DNA from: Enterobacter sp. C2
Lineage (GTDB): Bacteria > Pseudomonadota > Gammaproteobacteria > Enterobacterales > Enterobacteriaceae
Length of the DNA stretch: 64,000 nucleotides
Assembly: GCF_019880405.1 (NCBI RefSeq)
Contig: NZ_CP082269.1
Coordinates: forward strand, 1,984,001 to 2,048,000
Reading direction: 5' to 3'
Position numbers and translations under genes: made by a program. Below the pieces are notes generated by a model, which saw nothing but the letters and a program-made list of their open reading frames with translations, was not told the DNA's origin and did no database searches. Positions 25,775-34,981 of the stretch are shown here, one piece after another. Positions within the stretch are counted from its first letter, which is position 1. Every line of letters starts with the position of its first letter.

Positions 25775-26485
25775 ATGAAAAAGTTAATGATGCTGGCAGC
25801 CGTCACGGCAGTGCTGGCCGGATGCGACGACGGCAAAGCGCCGGTGTCGTTTACGCCGGAGATGGCCAGCTTCTCCAATGAGTTTGACTTTGACCCACTG
25901 CGTGGCCCGGTGAAAGACTTCAGCCAGACGCTGCTCAACGATAAGGGAGAAGTCTCTAAACGCGTAACCGGCACGCTCTCGCAGGAGGGCTGTTTTGATA
26001 CGCTGGAGCTTCACGATATGGATAACAACACCGGGCTGGCGCTGGTGCTGGATGCCAACTTCTATGTCGATGCCGTGACTCATGAAAAGCGCCTGCGTTT
26101 GCAGGGTAAGTGCCAGCTGGCCGAATTCCTGTCAGCGGGTGTGACCTGGGATACGGATGAGAAGGGCTTCGTGGTGCTTGCGCGTGGCAAGGAGCTGCAG
26201 ATTAATTACAAGTACGATGCGGAAGGGTATCCGCTTGGCAAATCGACCACCAGTAAAGAGATGCATCTGTCCGTGGAATCAACGCCCTCAACGGACAGAC
26301 GTAAGAAGCTCGACTATACCGGCGTCAGTACGCTGAACGATAAGCCTATCGGCAGCGTGAAGCAGGCCTGCGAGTACGATCGTCATGACAACCCGGTGAG
26401 CTGCTCCCTGACGATCGTAGATGAAAGCGTAACCCCTGCCGTTGAGCATAAGTACGCGATCAAAAATACCATTGCCTACTACTGA
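25775..26485 (+). CDS. ynfC: YnfC lipoprotein, UPF0257 (236 aa)
   Basis: Lipoprotein signal peptide with lipobox VLAGCDDG (Cys at residue 17), followed by SFTPEMASFSNEFDFDPLRG, essentially identical to E. coli YnfC. Asp after the lipid Cys (CDD) suggests retention in the inner membrane by the +2 rule. Function unknown. It converges on ynfB with a 2-bp gap; in K-12 speG lies between these two genes and is absent here. Confidence 0.95.
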   Translation: MKKLMMLAAVTAVLAGCDDGKAPVSFTPEMASFSNEFDFDPLRGPVKDFSQTLLNDKGEVSKRVTGTLSQEGCFDTLELHDMDNNTGLALVLDANFYVDAVTHEKRLRLQGKCQLAEFLSAGVTWDTDEKGFVVLARGKELQINYKYDAEGYPLGKSTTSKEMHLSVESTPSTDRRKKLDYTGVSTLNDKPIGSVKQACEYDRHDNPVSCSLTIVDESVTPAVEHKYAIKNTIAYY

Positions 26486-26487
26486 GA

Positions 26488-26829
26488 TTAACGTCCGATT
26501 GGCCGCCCGGTGCGGCGGTCAAGGCAGCGCAGGGTATTCTCTTCCCAATAGGCGTTGAGGTTAGCGCTCTGCTGGCAGTTATCGCGAGCATCATAAGCCA
26601 CATCGGCCTTATCAAACTCTTTCTCCACGCGGCTGTTCACCTTGTGGCGCAGGTTACGCGTATCGTTCCACTGCTCTTTTTCCATCGTGGCCTGCTGGCG
26701 ACTCTGGGCGCTGTCGCCGGACTCAATGATAAGTTTGTTTGTATCGGCGTTGGCTGTGGCACTCATCATGCCCGCACCCAGCGTCAGCATGGCCGCCACG
26801 CAGAGGCATTTACTAAAGGTCATGTTCAT
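26488..26829 (-). CDS. ynfB: YnfB periplasmic protein, UPF0482 (113 aa)
   Basis: A signal peptide ending TANA is followed by [17 protein letters not shown] and a C-terminus with two Cys ([15 protein letters not shown]), matching E. coli YnfB. It is a small helical periplasmic protein of unknown function. ATG 26829 has AGGAA seven bases upstream; ATG 26823 is second choice. Confidence 0.95.
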   Translation of the reverse strand: MNMTFSKCLCVAAMLTLGAGMMSATANADTNKLIIESGDSAQSRQQATMEKEQWNDTRNLRHKVNSRVEKEFDKADVAYDARDNCQQSANLNAYWEENTLRCLDRRTGRPIGR

Positions 26830-26935
26830 TGTTATTCCTTGGTTCGATAGAGAAGACGTGGTGCTCGCCTCCCGTTATTCTACACCATTCTTCTGAAACG
26901 ATATAAGGCCGTTGCCCGTAATGTTTACCACCGCC

Positions 26936-27262
26936 ATGCTCCATACCACGCTGCTCTTTTTTATCACCGCGCTGTGCGAAATTCTCGGCTGCTTCCTGCC
27001 GTGGCTGTGGCTCAAGCGGGGAGCGAGCCCGCTGCTGCTTATCCCGGCCGGAGTGGCGCTGGTGGCCTTCGTTTGGCTGTTAACTCTGCATCCGGCCGCC
27101 AGCGGCCGGGTCTACGCGGCCTACGGTGGCGTCTACGTCTGCACCGCGCTGATCTGGCTGCGGGTGGTGGATGGCGTCAAGCTCAGCATTTATGACTGGC
27201 TCGGCGCGCTGGTGGCGCTCTGCGGCATGCTGATTATCGTGGCAGGATGGGGGCGCGCATAG
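26936..27262 (+). CDS. ynfA: YnfA UPF0060 membrane protein (108 aa)
   Basis: A four-helix inner-membrane protein related to small multidrug resistance transporters, with [19 protein letters not shown] and [16 protein letters not shown] as in E. coli YnfA. E. coli/Shigella YnfA has been reported to export dyes and drugs. The start at ATG 26936 gives the 108-residue E. coli length. ATG 26921 and TTG 26912 are in frame upstream; none has a good ribosome binding site. Confidence 0.92.
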   Translation: MLHTTLLFFITALCEILGCFLPWLWLKRGASPLLLIPAGVALVAFVWLLTLHPAASGRVYAAYGGVYVCTALIWLRVVDGVKLSIYDWLGALVALCGMLIIVAGWGRA

Positions 27263-27273
27263 CGCCTTTTTTT
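27252..27273 (+). terminator. Rho-independent terminator of ynfA
   Basis: GGCGC, loop GCATA, GCGCC followed by seven T residues. The stem starts inside the last codons of ynfA and includes its stop codon. Confidence 0.75.
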
Positions 27274-27300
27274 GTGATCCAGCGAATGTTTTGTGATCAT

Positions 27301-27312
27301 CATACTTGTATG
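27301..27312 (+). promoter_or_regulatory. Palindrome before rspA, candidate RspR operator
   Basis: CATAC-TT-GTATG is a perfect 12-bp inverted repeat 58 bp before the rspA start, of the size and type GntR/FadR proteins bind. RspR (encoded at 46432) represses rspAB in E. coli. Two TGTGATC half-sites just upstream (27273-27279, 27292-27298) may be CRP contacts. Confidence 0.5.
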
Positions 27313-27370
27313 GTAGTAGCTCAGTTGCGTAGATTCTCTCCATCACAACCGAGATGTAAAGGATCAGAAG

Positions 27371-28585
27371 ATGAAGATTGTAGGGGCTGAAGTATTTGTT
27401 ACCTGTCCGGGGCGCAATTTTGTCACCCTCAAAATTACCACCGACGAGGGGATTGTCGGTCTGGGCGATGCCACGCTGAACGGACGCGAGCTTTCCGTGG
27501 CGTCCTATCTTAAGGATCACCTCTGCCCGCAGCTGATTGGCCGCGACGCGCACCGCATCGAAGATATCTGGCAGTTCTTCTATAAGGGCGCTTACTGGCG
27601 TCGTGGTCCGGTCACTATGTCCGCTATCTCGGCTATCGACATGGCACTGTGGGATATCAAAGCCAAGGCAGCCAACATGCCACTGTATCAGCTGCTGGGC
27701 GGCGCCTCTCGTGAAGGGGTGATGGTTTACTGCCACACCACCGGTCACAGCATTGATGACGTGCTGGAAGATTATGCCCGCCATAAAGAGATGGGGTTCA
27801 AAGCTATTCGCGTTCAGTGCGGCGTGCCGGGCATGAAAACCACCTACGGCATGTCTAAAGGCAAAGGCCTGGCCTACGAGCCGGCTACTAAAGGCCAGTG
27901 GCCGGAAGAGCAGCTCTGGTCAACGGAGAAGTATCTCGACTTTACGCCGAAGCTGTTTGATGCGGTGCGCAGCAAGTTTGGCTTTAACGAGCATCTGCTT
28001 CACGATATGCACCACCGCCTGACCCCGATTGAGGCGGCGCGTTTTGGCAAGAGCATTGAAGAGTTCCGTATGTTCTGGATGGAGGATCCGACCCCAGCCG
28101 AGAACCAGGCCTGCTTCCGCTTAATTCGCCAGCACACCGTAACCCCAATCGCGGTAGGTGAGGTCTTTAACAGCATCTGGGACTGTAAGCAGCTCATTGA
28201 AGAGCAGCTGATCGACTATATCCGCACCACCATTACCCATGCGGGCGGCATCACCGGCATGCGCCGTATCGCTGATTTCGCTTCGCTCTACCAGGTACGT
28301 ACCGGCTCCCACGGCCCGTCGGATCTCTCACCGATCTGTCACGCGGCGGCGCTGCATTTCGACCTGTGGGTACCGAACTTTGGCGTGCAGGAGTACATGG
28401 GCTACTCCGAGCAGATGCTGGAGGTCTTCCCGCACAGCTGGACCTTTGACAACGGTTACATGCACCCAGGCGAGAAACCCGGCCTCGGCATTGAGTTCGA
28501 TGAGAAGCTGGCCGCGAAATACCCCTACGACCCAGCCTACCTGCCGGTCGCCCGCCTCGAAGACGGCACCCTGTGGAACTGGTAA
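27371..28585 (+). CDS. rspA: RspA, enolase-superfamily sugar-acid dehydratase (404 aa)
   Basis: Enolase-superfamily protein of the mannonate/gluconate dehydratase subgroup. The barrel residues are in place: LLHDMHHRL (Asp/His), WMEDPTPAE (Glu), AVGEVFNS (Glu) and [10 protein letters not shown] (His). Relatives dehydrate D-mannonate, often slowly; in E. coli RspA was named for lowering homoserine-lactone/stationary-phase signalling. AAAGGATCAG precedes ATG 27371. It begins the rspA-rspB-ydfJ operon, whose products look like a small sugar-acid catabolic unit. Confidence 0.95.
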   Translation: MKIVGAEVFVTCPGRNFVTLKITTDEGIVGLGDATLNGRELSVASYLKDHLCPQLIGRDAHRIEDIWQFFYKGAYWRRGPVTMSAISAIDMALWDIKAKAANMPLYQLLGGASREGVMVYCHTTGHSIDDVLEDYARHKEMGFKAIRVQCGVPGMKTTYGMSKGKGLAYEPATKGQWPEEQLWSTEKYLDFTPKLFDAVRSKFGFNEHLLHDMHHRLTPIEAARFGKSIEEFRMFWMEDPTPAENQACFRLIRQHTVTPIAVGEVFNSIWDCKQLIEEQLIDYIRTTITHAGGITGMRRIADFASLYQVRTGSHGPSDLSPICHAAALHFDLWVPNFGVQEYMGYSEQMLEVFPHSWTFDNGYMHPGEKPGLGIEFDEKLAAKYPYDPAYLPVARLEDGTLWNW

Positions 28586-28598
28586 AAAGGAGTTGATG

Positions 28599-29618
28599 AT
28601 GAAGAGCATTGTTATTCAGAAACCGAACGAGCTGGTGATTGAAGAGCGTTCGGTGCCGACGCCAGCCGCAGGGGAAGTGCGCGTTAAAATCAAACTCGCC
28701 GGGATCTGCGGTTCAGACAGTCACATTTACCGCGGGCATAACCCGTTCGCTAAATATCCGCGTGTCATCGGCCATGAATTCTTCGGCATCATTGATGCGG
28801 TGGGTGAAGGCGTTGATGAAGCACGTCTGGGCCAGCGGGTCTCCGTTGATCCGGTGATTAGCTGCGGTCACTGCTACCCCTGCTCCGTAGGCAAACCCAA
28901 CGTCTGTACCTCGCTGGTAGTGCTGGGCGTCCATCGTGACGGCGGCTTTAGCGAGTATGCGGCAGTCCCGGCAAAAAATGCCTGGGCGATCCCGGACGCC
29001 ATTCCGGATAAGCACGCTGTGATGGTAGAGCCCTTTACGATCGCCGCCCAGGTCACCGGGCATGTCAGCCCCACTGAGCAGGATGTGGCGCTGGTCTACG
29101 GTGCGGGGCCGATGGGGCTGGTCACTGTTCAGGCGCTGAAGGGTGTCTACAACGTTAAGCAGGTCATTGTCACCGATCGCATCGAAGAGCGGCTGGCGAT
29201 GGCAGAAAAAAGCGGTGCGGACTGGACGATCAACAACGGTAAAACGTCACTGCAGGAAGCGCTGGAAGAGAAGGGGGTTAAGCCAACGCTGATTATTGAC
29301 GCGGCCTGCCATCCGTCGATTCTGCAGGAGGCCGTGAGCCTGGCATCACCGGCAGCGCGCATCGTGATGATGGGCTTTTCTAGCGAGCCGAGCCAGATTA
29401 TTCAGCAGGGGATCACCGGCAAAGAGCTGTCGATCTTCTCCTCACGCCTGAACGCCAACAAATTCCCGGTCGTCATTGACTGGCTGGAGAAGGGGCTGAT
29501 CGACCCGGATAAATTGATTACGCACGCTTTTGACTATCACCACGTAACAGACGCAATCGAACTGTTTGAGAAAGACCAGCGGCAGTGCTGCAAGGTTCTG
29601 CTCACGTTCGAGGAATAA
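28599..29618 (+). CDS. rspB: RspB, zinc-dependent MDR dehydrogenase (339 aa)
   Basis: Medium-chain alcohol/polyol dehydrogenase: catalytic zinc site (GICGSDSHIYRGHNP, GHEFFG), structural zinc Cys cluster (SCGHCYPC...NVC) and Rossmann GAGPMGLVT. It probably oxidises a sugar acid or polyol related to the RspA substrate. ATG 28599 gives the E. coli length; ATG 28596 precedes it directly, with AAAAGGAG upstream. It follows rspA by 13 bp and is co-transcribed. Confidence 0.95.
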   Translation: MKSIVIQKPNELVIEERSVPTPAAGEVRVKIKLAGICGSDSHIYRGHNPFAKYPRVIGHEFFGIIDAVGEGVDEARLGQRVSVDPVISCGHCYPCSVGKPNVCTSLVVLGVHRDGGFSEYAAVPAKNAWAIPDAIPDKHAVMVEPFTIAAQVTGHVSPTEQDVALVYGAGPMGLVTVQALKGVYNVKQVIVTDRIEERLAMAEKSGADWTINNGKTSLQEALEEKGVKPTLIIDAACHPSILQEAVSLASPAARIVMMGFSSEPSQIIQQGITGKELSIFSSRLNANKFPVVIDWLEKGLIDPDKLITHAFDYHHVTDAIELFEKDQRQCCKVLLTFEE

Positions 29619-29667
29619 CAATTACTGCGATACGTGGTCCACATCTTACCCTGTAGAGATAGCCATT

Positions 29668-31065
29668 ATGACTCAAGCACAACATGAAAGATCGACCTCA
29701 GACCTGGTGAAAGCCGCCGTTTCCGGCTGGCTGGGCACCGCACTGGAATTTATGGACTTCCAGCTCTACTCCTTGGGGGCGGCGTTAGTATTCCATGAGA
29801 TCTTCTTCCCAGAGCAGTCTGCCGCCATGGCGCTGATTCTGGCAATGGGAACCTATGGCGCAGGATATATTGCGCGCATCGTCGGTGCATTTATCTTCGG
29901 CAAAATGGGCGACCGGGTGGGGCGTAAAAAGGTGCTATTTATCACCATCACCATGATGGGGATCTGTACCACGATAATCGGCGTTCTGCCGACCTATGCG
30001 CAGATCGGTATTTTTGCCCCCATCCTGCTGGTTACCCTGCGTATCGTTCAGGGGCTGGGAGCGGGGGCGGAGATCTCCGGCGCGGGCACCATGCTGGCTG
30101 AGTACGCGCCGAAGGGGAAGCGCGGCATTATCTCTTCGCTGGTGGCGATGGGCACCAACTGCGGCACGCTGAGCGCCACGGCTATCTGGGCGGTGATGTT
30201 CTTCTTCCTCGATCGGGAAGAGCTGGTAGCCTGGGGCTGGCGTATTCCTTTCCTGGCGAGCGTGGTAGTCATGATCTTCGCTATCTGGCTGCGTATGAAC
30301 CTGAAAGAGAGCCCGGTATTTGAGAAGGTCAGCGAAGGGGAAGCCCCTGCACAAGCCAATCCGCAGGAGAGCTCTCTGGGCGCGATGTTCAAGAGCAAAT
30401 CCTTCTGGCTGGCAACGGGTCTGCGCTTCGGTCAGGCTGGCAACTCAGGTCTGATCCAGACCTTCCTCGCGGGTTATCTGGTTCAGACTCTGCTTTTCAA
30501 TAAGAGCATCCCCACCGATGCGCTGATGATCAGCTCAGTCCTTGGTTTTATTACCATCCCGCTGCTGGGCTGGCTGTCGGATAAGGTTGGTCGTCGTCTG
30601 CCCTATATACTGCTGAATATCTCGGCGATTATTCTCGCTTACCCGATGGTGTCGATTATCGTGGATAACAGCTACACCCCGGGCGTGATTATGATGTCGA
30701 TCATTATCATCCATAACTTTGCCGTGCTGGGTCTGTTTGCTCTGGAAAATATCACCATGGCGGAGATGTTCGGTTCACGTAACCGCTTTACCCGGATGGC
30801 GATCTCGAAAGAGGCGGGCGGTCTGGTCGCGGTCGGATTTGGCCCGGTGCTGGCAGGGATCTTCTGTAACATGACCGGTTCATGGTGGCCAATCGTCGCG
30901 ATGATGATCTGCTACTCCCTGATCGGTCTGGTCTCTGCGTTCCTGATGCCGGAAGTACGCGACCGCGATCTGAGTACGCTGGAAGATGCCGCTGAGCCGC
31001 AGGGTAAACAGGGAACGGTAGGTAATCACAACGCCTATGCTGCGGCTTCGTCACGCCGTCACTAA
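29668..31065 (+). CDS. ydfJ: YdfJ MFS (MHS-family) transporter, intact (465 aa)
   Basis: A 12-helix metabolite:H+ symporter related to ShiA/ProP, matching the YdfJ sequence over MDFQLYSLGAALVFHEIF and MGTYGAGYIARIVGAFIFG. I chose ATG 29668 (MTQAQHERS), which supplies the N-terminal ~28 residues that K-12 YdfJ lacks because prophage Qin interrupts it there. The likely cargo is the sugar acid used by RspA/RspB. It lies 49 bp behind rspB in the same operon. Confidence 0.93.
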   Translation: MTQAQHERSTSDLVKAAVSGWLGTALEFMDFQLYSLGAALVFHEIFFPEQSAAMALILAMGTYGAGYIARIVGAFIFGKMGDRVGRKKVLFITITMMGICTTIIGVLPTYAQIGIFAPILLVTLRIVQGLGAGAEISGAGTMLAEYAPKGKRGIISSLVAMGTNCGTLSATAIWAVMFFFLDREELVAWGWRIPFLASVVVMIFAIWLRMNLKESPVFEKVSEGEAPAQANPQESSLGAMFKSKSFWLATGLRFGQAGNSGLIQTFLAGYLVQTLLFNKSIPTDALMISSVLGFITIPLLGWLSDKVGRRLPYILLNISAIILAYPMVSIIVDNSYTPGVIMMSIIIIHNFAVLGLFALENITMAEMFGSRNRFTRMAISKEAGGLVAVGFGPVLAGIFCNMTGSWWPIVAMMICYSLIGLVSAFLMPEVRDRDLSTLEDAAEPQGKQGTVGNHNAYAAASSRRH

Positions 31066-31142
31066 CAGGTAGTGGTATGTTGTCTGACAGGTTTAAAAAG
31101 ATATCAGACCAATTAAGCAAAAGTTAATACAAATCAATATAA

Positions 31143-31179
31143 ATGCCGTCGCTTCACGTATCGTGGAGGCAGACGGCAT
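31143..31179 (+). other. Long stem-loop between ydfJ and ydfI
   Basis: ATGCCGTC (31143-31150) pairs with GACGGCAT (31172-31179), and the interior CTTCACG/CGTGGAG nearly pairs too, giving a ~37-nt extended hairpin. No T-run follows, so it may be an operator or mRNA-processing structure and not a classical terminator. Confidence 0.5.
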
Positions 31180-31234
31180 CTCTTGTGTACTGCCATTCTA
31201 GTCAGTGTAGTCAACCAATTAATGAGTCTTAATC

Positions 31235-32695
31235 ATGGAAAACCGGCTATTAGAAGCAAAAGCAACTCTTCCACAATACGATCGCACCAAACTGGTTCCC
31301 CGTATCGTCCATTTAGGTTTTGGTGCATTTCACCGCGCCCACCAGGGCGTCTACACGGATATCCTGGCGGCAGAGCACAACAGCGACTGGGGATATTGCG
31401 AGGTCAACCTGATCGGCGGCGAGCAGCAGATTGCCGATCTTAAGCAGCAGGATAATCTTTACACCGTAGCGGAGATGTCTGCCGACGCATGGACGGCGCG
31501 CGTGGTCGGGGTGGTAAAACGCGCTCTGCACGCGCAGGTCGACGGTCTGGAAACCATATTTGCCGCACTCTGTGAGCCGCAGGTGGCGATTGTCTCTCTG
31601 ACGATCACCGAGAAAGGCTACTGCCACGCGCCTGCCACCGGCGAACTAATGCTGGATCATCCATTGATCGTCGCCGATCTGCAAAATCCACAGCAGCCGA
31701 AATCCGCCCCGGGCGTTATCGTTGAAGCGCTGGCTCGCCGCAAAGCCGCTGGCCTGCCAGCCTTTACCGTAATGTCCTGCGATAACATGCCGGAAAACGG
31801 TCACGTGGTACGCAACGTGGTCTGCGCCTACGCCCGGGCGGTGAACGCTGAGCTTGGCGACTGGATCGCGCAAAACGTCACCTTCCCGTCTACCATGGTG
31901 GACCGTATTGTTCCAGCCGTAACGGCCGATACGCTCGACAAAATCGAACAGCTGACCGGGGTACGCGATCCGGCAGGCGTGGCTTGCGAGCCGTTCCGTC
32001 AGTGGGTGATCGAGGATAACTTTGTTGCCGGACGCCCGGAATGGGAAAAAGCAGGCGCGGAGCTGGTTGCCGACGTGGTGCCGTTTGAAGAGATGAAGCT
32101 GAGAATGCTCAACGGCAGCCACTCGTTCCTGGCGTACCTCGGCTATTTGGCTGGTTACCAGCATATCAACGAGTGCATGGAAGACGAAAACTATCGCCAC
32201 GCTGCGCATACGTTGATGTTAAACGAGCAGGCTCCGACGCTGAAGGTGAAGGGCGTCGATCTGGCTCACTATGCCGATCAGCTGATTGCCCGCTACAGCA
32301 ACCCGGCGCTGCGCCACCGCACCTGGCAGATCGCCATGGACGGCAGCCAGAAGCTGCCCCAGCGTATGCTGGATTCCGTGCGCTGGCATCTGGTGCACAA
32401 CAGCGACTTCTCCCTGCTGGCGTTGGGTGTGGCAGGCTGGATGCGCTATGTTGGCGGCGTAGATGAGCAAGGGCAGGCGATTGAGGTCAGCGATCCGCTG
32501 CTGTCTACTATTCAGCATGCGGTTAACGGCAGTGAAGAGGGCGAATCCCGCGTGATGGCGCTGCTGGGCATCGAGGCGATTTTTGGCAAAGAGCTGCCGC
32601 AGGAGCGTGCCTTCGTGGAACAGGTTCAGCAGGCTTATCAGCAGCTGCTGGCGAAGGGGGCGAAAGCCACCGTCGCGCAATACGCTCAACGTTAA
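31235..32695 (+). CDS. ydfI: YdfI, mannitol dehydrogenase-family (fructuronate reductase-like) (486 aa)
   Basis: Long-chain polyol dehydrogenase: [20 protein letters not shown]-terminal Rossmann motif and C-terminal domain with [17 protein letters not shown] (Lys/Asn/His catalytic set). The family oxidises mannitol, mannonate (UxuB), altronate or arabinitol. Together with RspA, RspB and YdfJ it suggests a mannonate/fructuronate-type pathway. It is the last backbone gene before the Rhs island. Confidence 0.94.
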   Translation: MENRLLEAKATLPQYDRTKLVPRIVHLGFGAFHRAHQGVYTDILAAEHNSDWGYCEVNLIGGEQQIADLKQQDNLYTVAEMSADAWTARVVGVVKRALHAQVDGLETIFAALCEPQVAIVSLTITEKGYCHAPATGELMLDHPLIVADLQNPQQPKSAPGVIVEALARRKAAGLPAFTVMSCDNMPENGHVVRNVVCAYARAVNAELGDWIAQNVTFPSTMVDRIVPAVTADTLDKIEQLTGVRDPAGVACEPFRQWVIEDNFVAGRPEWEKAGAELVADVVPFEEMKLRMLNGSHSFLAYLGYLAGYQHINECMEDENYRHAAHTLMLNEQAPTLKVKGVDLAHYADQLIARYSNPALRHRTWQIAMDGSQKLPQRMLDSVRWHLVHNSDFSLLALGVAGWMRYVGGVDEQGQAIEVSDPLLSTIQHAVNGSEEGESRVMALLGIEAIFGKELPQERAFVEQVQQAYQQLLAKGAKATVAQYAQR

Positions 32696-32718
32696 TCAAA
32701 AGCGGTTTTCATAGTGCA

Positions 32719-32751
32719 ATGCCGGTCTATTAACAGCGATCGGCATTTTTC
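32719..32751 (+). terminator. Terminator of ydfI
   Basis: ATGCCGGTC (32719-32727) pairs with GATCGGCAT (32738-32746), with one wobble, and is followed by a run of T. A good rho-independent terminator shortly after the ydfI stop codon. Confidence 0.75.
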
Positions 32752-33028
32752 TTTGTTTTTCTGGCCTCTAAGAATTTCCTAATGCGTTATTTATCAAATT
32801 ATTAGCGGCTGTTGCTACTGAGCCTTTTTTGTCATTTACCGTGTGGCGGTATATGGCTGCTGAGTGACCTGTCTGTCTTCTTCCTCCGATATCCTACCCA
32901 GCTCTTAAGCCCTCTCTTCACCTTTGGCCTGCTTCTGAAAGGAATAATCTGCTTACATCCTGCCGGTGCAACCAGTCAGGCGGTCAGGTTATAGATCCGC
33001 TTTATTTTGCTTAAACGGATCATGAATT
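32752..33028. other. Left edge of the VgrG/Rhs island
   Basis: Together with the terminator this is a 333-bp gene-free stretch. It is AT-rich with poly-pyrimidine tracts (for example CTGTCTGTCTTCTTCCTCC near 32869) and holds no frame with a start and ribosome binding site. It must contain the vgrG promoter and the backbone/island junction; I see no flanking direct repeat. Confidence 0.4.
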
Positions 33029-34957
33029 TTGCACAACCGAATAACCGTTCAGCTTCCCGTTGAGGGGCTGCTTTTCTGGAAACTCTCTGGCCGTGAGGCG
33101 ATGTCTGAGTCGTTTGAACTGAGGCTGACCGTGCTCGGCACCGATGCCCGTCTGGATCGCAGCACGCTGCTGGGCCAGCCGGTGACCATTACCCTCCCGA
33201 CGCAGAACCCGCTGTCGCCGCGCTACATCAACGGCAAAATCACTAAGGCTGGCGTAAGTGCGGTGGAGCTGACCGGCACGCGCTACGCGGAGTACGAGCT
33301 GACCATCGAGCCAGATTTGTGGCCGATGAAGCGTGACCGCAACCTGCGTATTTTCCAGAGCCAGACGGTGCCGCACATCGTCGCCACCCTGCTGGGCGAG
33401 TTTCATGTCAGCGTGGAAAACAGACTCACCGGCAGCTACCGGGTGTGGGACTACTGCGTACAGTATCAGGAGAGCAGCTTCGCGTTTATTAGCCGCCTGA
33501 TGGAGCTGGAGGGTATTGCTTACCATTTCCGCCACGAGGCGGACAGGCATACGCTGGTACTGACGGATGCAGCCGTGCAGCATCAACCTTTCAGCGGCTA
33601 TGAAATTATCCCCTACCATGTGACGCCGTCGGGTGGCAGCACGGACGAAGAGGGTATCGGCAGATGGGCACTGGAGGAGAGCGTGACGCCGGGCATCTAC
33701 AGCCTGGACGACTACGACTTTCGCAAACCGAACGCATGGATGCTCCAGGCGCAGCAGAACCCGGCCTCGCCGCAGCCGGGGAGCATCGATGTTTATGACT
33801 GGCCGGGACGCTTTGTTGAGCACGGGCACGGCGAGTTCTATGCCCGCATCCGCCAGGAGCGATGGCAGGTGGAGCACCGGCAAATAAATGCCACCGCCAC
33901 GGCCATGGGTATTGCGCCGGGAAATACCTTCACCCTGAGCGATGCGCCGTTCTTCAGCGACAATGGCGAGTACCTGACCACCTCCGCACTCTATGAATTT
34001 GTGGAGAACCGTTACGCCAGCGGATCTGAAGATGACACCGTTCACTCTACCGTGTTTACGGTCATCCCAGCGTCGGTGGTGTTCCGCCCGGCACAGACCA
34101 CCTCGTGGCCGCGTACCTATGGCCCGCAGACCGCAAAGGTGGTGGGACCAGAGGGCGAGAGCATCTGGACGGACAGATACGGCCGGGTGAAGGTAAAGTT
34201 CCACTGGGACCGGCTGGCGAAGGGGGATGATACCAGCTCGTGCTGGGTGCGCGTCTCCAGCGCGTGGGCAGGCCAGGGCTATGGCGGGGTGCAGATCCCG
34301 CGCGTGGGCGACGAGGTGGTCGTGGATTTTATCAACGGCGATCCGGACCGGCCATTAGTCACCGGGAGGGTGTACAACGAGGCGAGCATGCCCCCGTGGA
34401 CACTCCCGGCAGCTGCGACGCAGATGGGATTCATGAGCCGCACCAAGGATGGCTCGCCGGATAACGCCAACGTTCTTCGCTTTGAAGACAGGGCGGGAGA
34501 GGAGCAGGTGTGGATCCAGGCCGAGCGCAATATGGATACCCATGTCAAAAACGATGAGACACACAGCGTTAACGGCGCACGCAGCCACTATGTGCGCAAA
34601 AGCGAACTGCACCGTGTTGAAGCTAACCAGACTCAGGCAGTGAAAGGGGAAACCGAGATCCTGACCGGTAAAGGCAAGCTGGATGCCGCCGTCGAGCAGT
34701 ATGTTATTGCTTCGGGTACGAAGCTGCGTCTGGTATCCGGGGAAAGTGCTATTGAGCTGAACGCCAACGGTCAGATTAACCTGATCGGCAAAGAGTTTAA
34801 TCTCTTTGTTGAGGGGGAAGGGTACATCACCACCGGCAGCAAAATACACCTCAATGTATCCGGCACACAGCCAGGAACTACCGCGCCGGGTGCAGGACAT
34901 AAACATAATATCGAGGCGGCGGTACAGGCGAAATTTAGGTCGGGAAAGGGGAGTTAA
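33029..34957 (+). CDS. vgrG: VgrG type VI secretion spike protein (642 aa)
   Basis: Gp27-like N-terminal half (EGLLFWKLSGREAMSESF...LTVLGTDARLD), gp5-like OB domain (DRYGRVKVKFHWDR, WVRVSSAWAGQGYG, DEVVVDFINGDPDRP) and a DUF2345 C-terminal needle (about 530-630). It forms the trimeric tip of the T6SS tube and carries Rhs or other cargo. The only usable start is TTG 33029, as a TGA lies in frame just upstream. An ATG at 33022 is in another frame and gives a 13-codon peptide, so the original N-terminus may have been altered. No extra toxin domain is fused. This starts a secretion-cargo cluster. Confidence 0.9.
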   Translation: MHNRITVQLPVEGLLFWKLSGREAMSESFELRLTVLGTDARLDRSTLLGQPVTITLPTQNPLSPRYINGKITKAGVSAVELTGTRYAEYELTIEPDLWPMKRDRNLRIFQSQTVPHIVATLLGEFHVSVENRLTGSYRVWDYCVQYQESSFAFISRLMELEGIAYHFRHEADRHTLVLTDAAVQHQPFSGYEIIPYHVTPSGGSTDEEGIGRWALEESVTPGIYSLDDYDFRKPNAWMLQAQQNPASPQPGSIDVYDWPGRFVEHGHGEFYARIRQERWQVEHRQINATATAMGIAPGNTFTLSDAPFFSDNGEYLTTSALYEFVENRYASGSEDDTVHSTVFTVIPASVVFRPAQTTSWPRTYGPQTAKVVGPEGESIWTDRYGRVKVKFHWDRLAKGDDTSSCWVRVSSAWAGQGYGGVQIPRVGDEVVVDFINGDPDRPLVTGRVYNEASMPPWTLPAAATQMGFMSRTKDGSPDNANVLRFEDRAGEEQVWIQAERNMDTHVKNDETHSVNGARSHYVRKSELHRVEANQTQAVKGETEILTGKGKLDAAVEQYVIASGTKLRLVSGESAIELNANGQINLIGKEFNLFVEGEGYITTGSKIHLNVSGTQPGTTAPGAGHKHNIEAAVQAKFRSGKGS

Positions 34958-34981
34958 GGTGTGCTGCTTTAAGGTGGTAGT

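Noticed and set aside
33020-34204. 394-codon minus-strand frame across vgrG
   Set aside because: Antisense to VgrG motifs; no start signals or domain.
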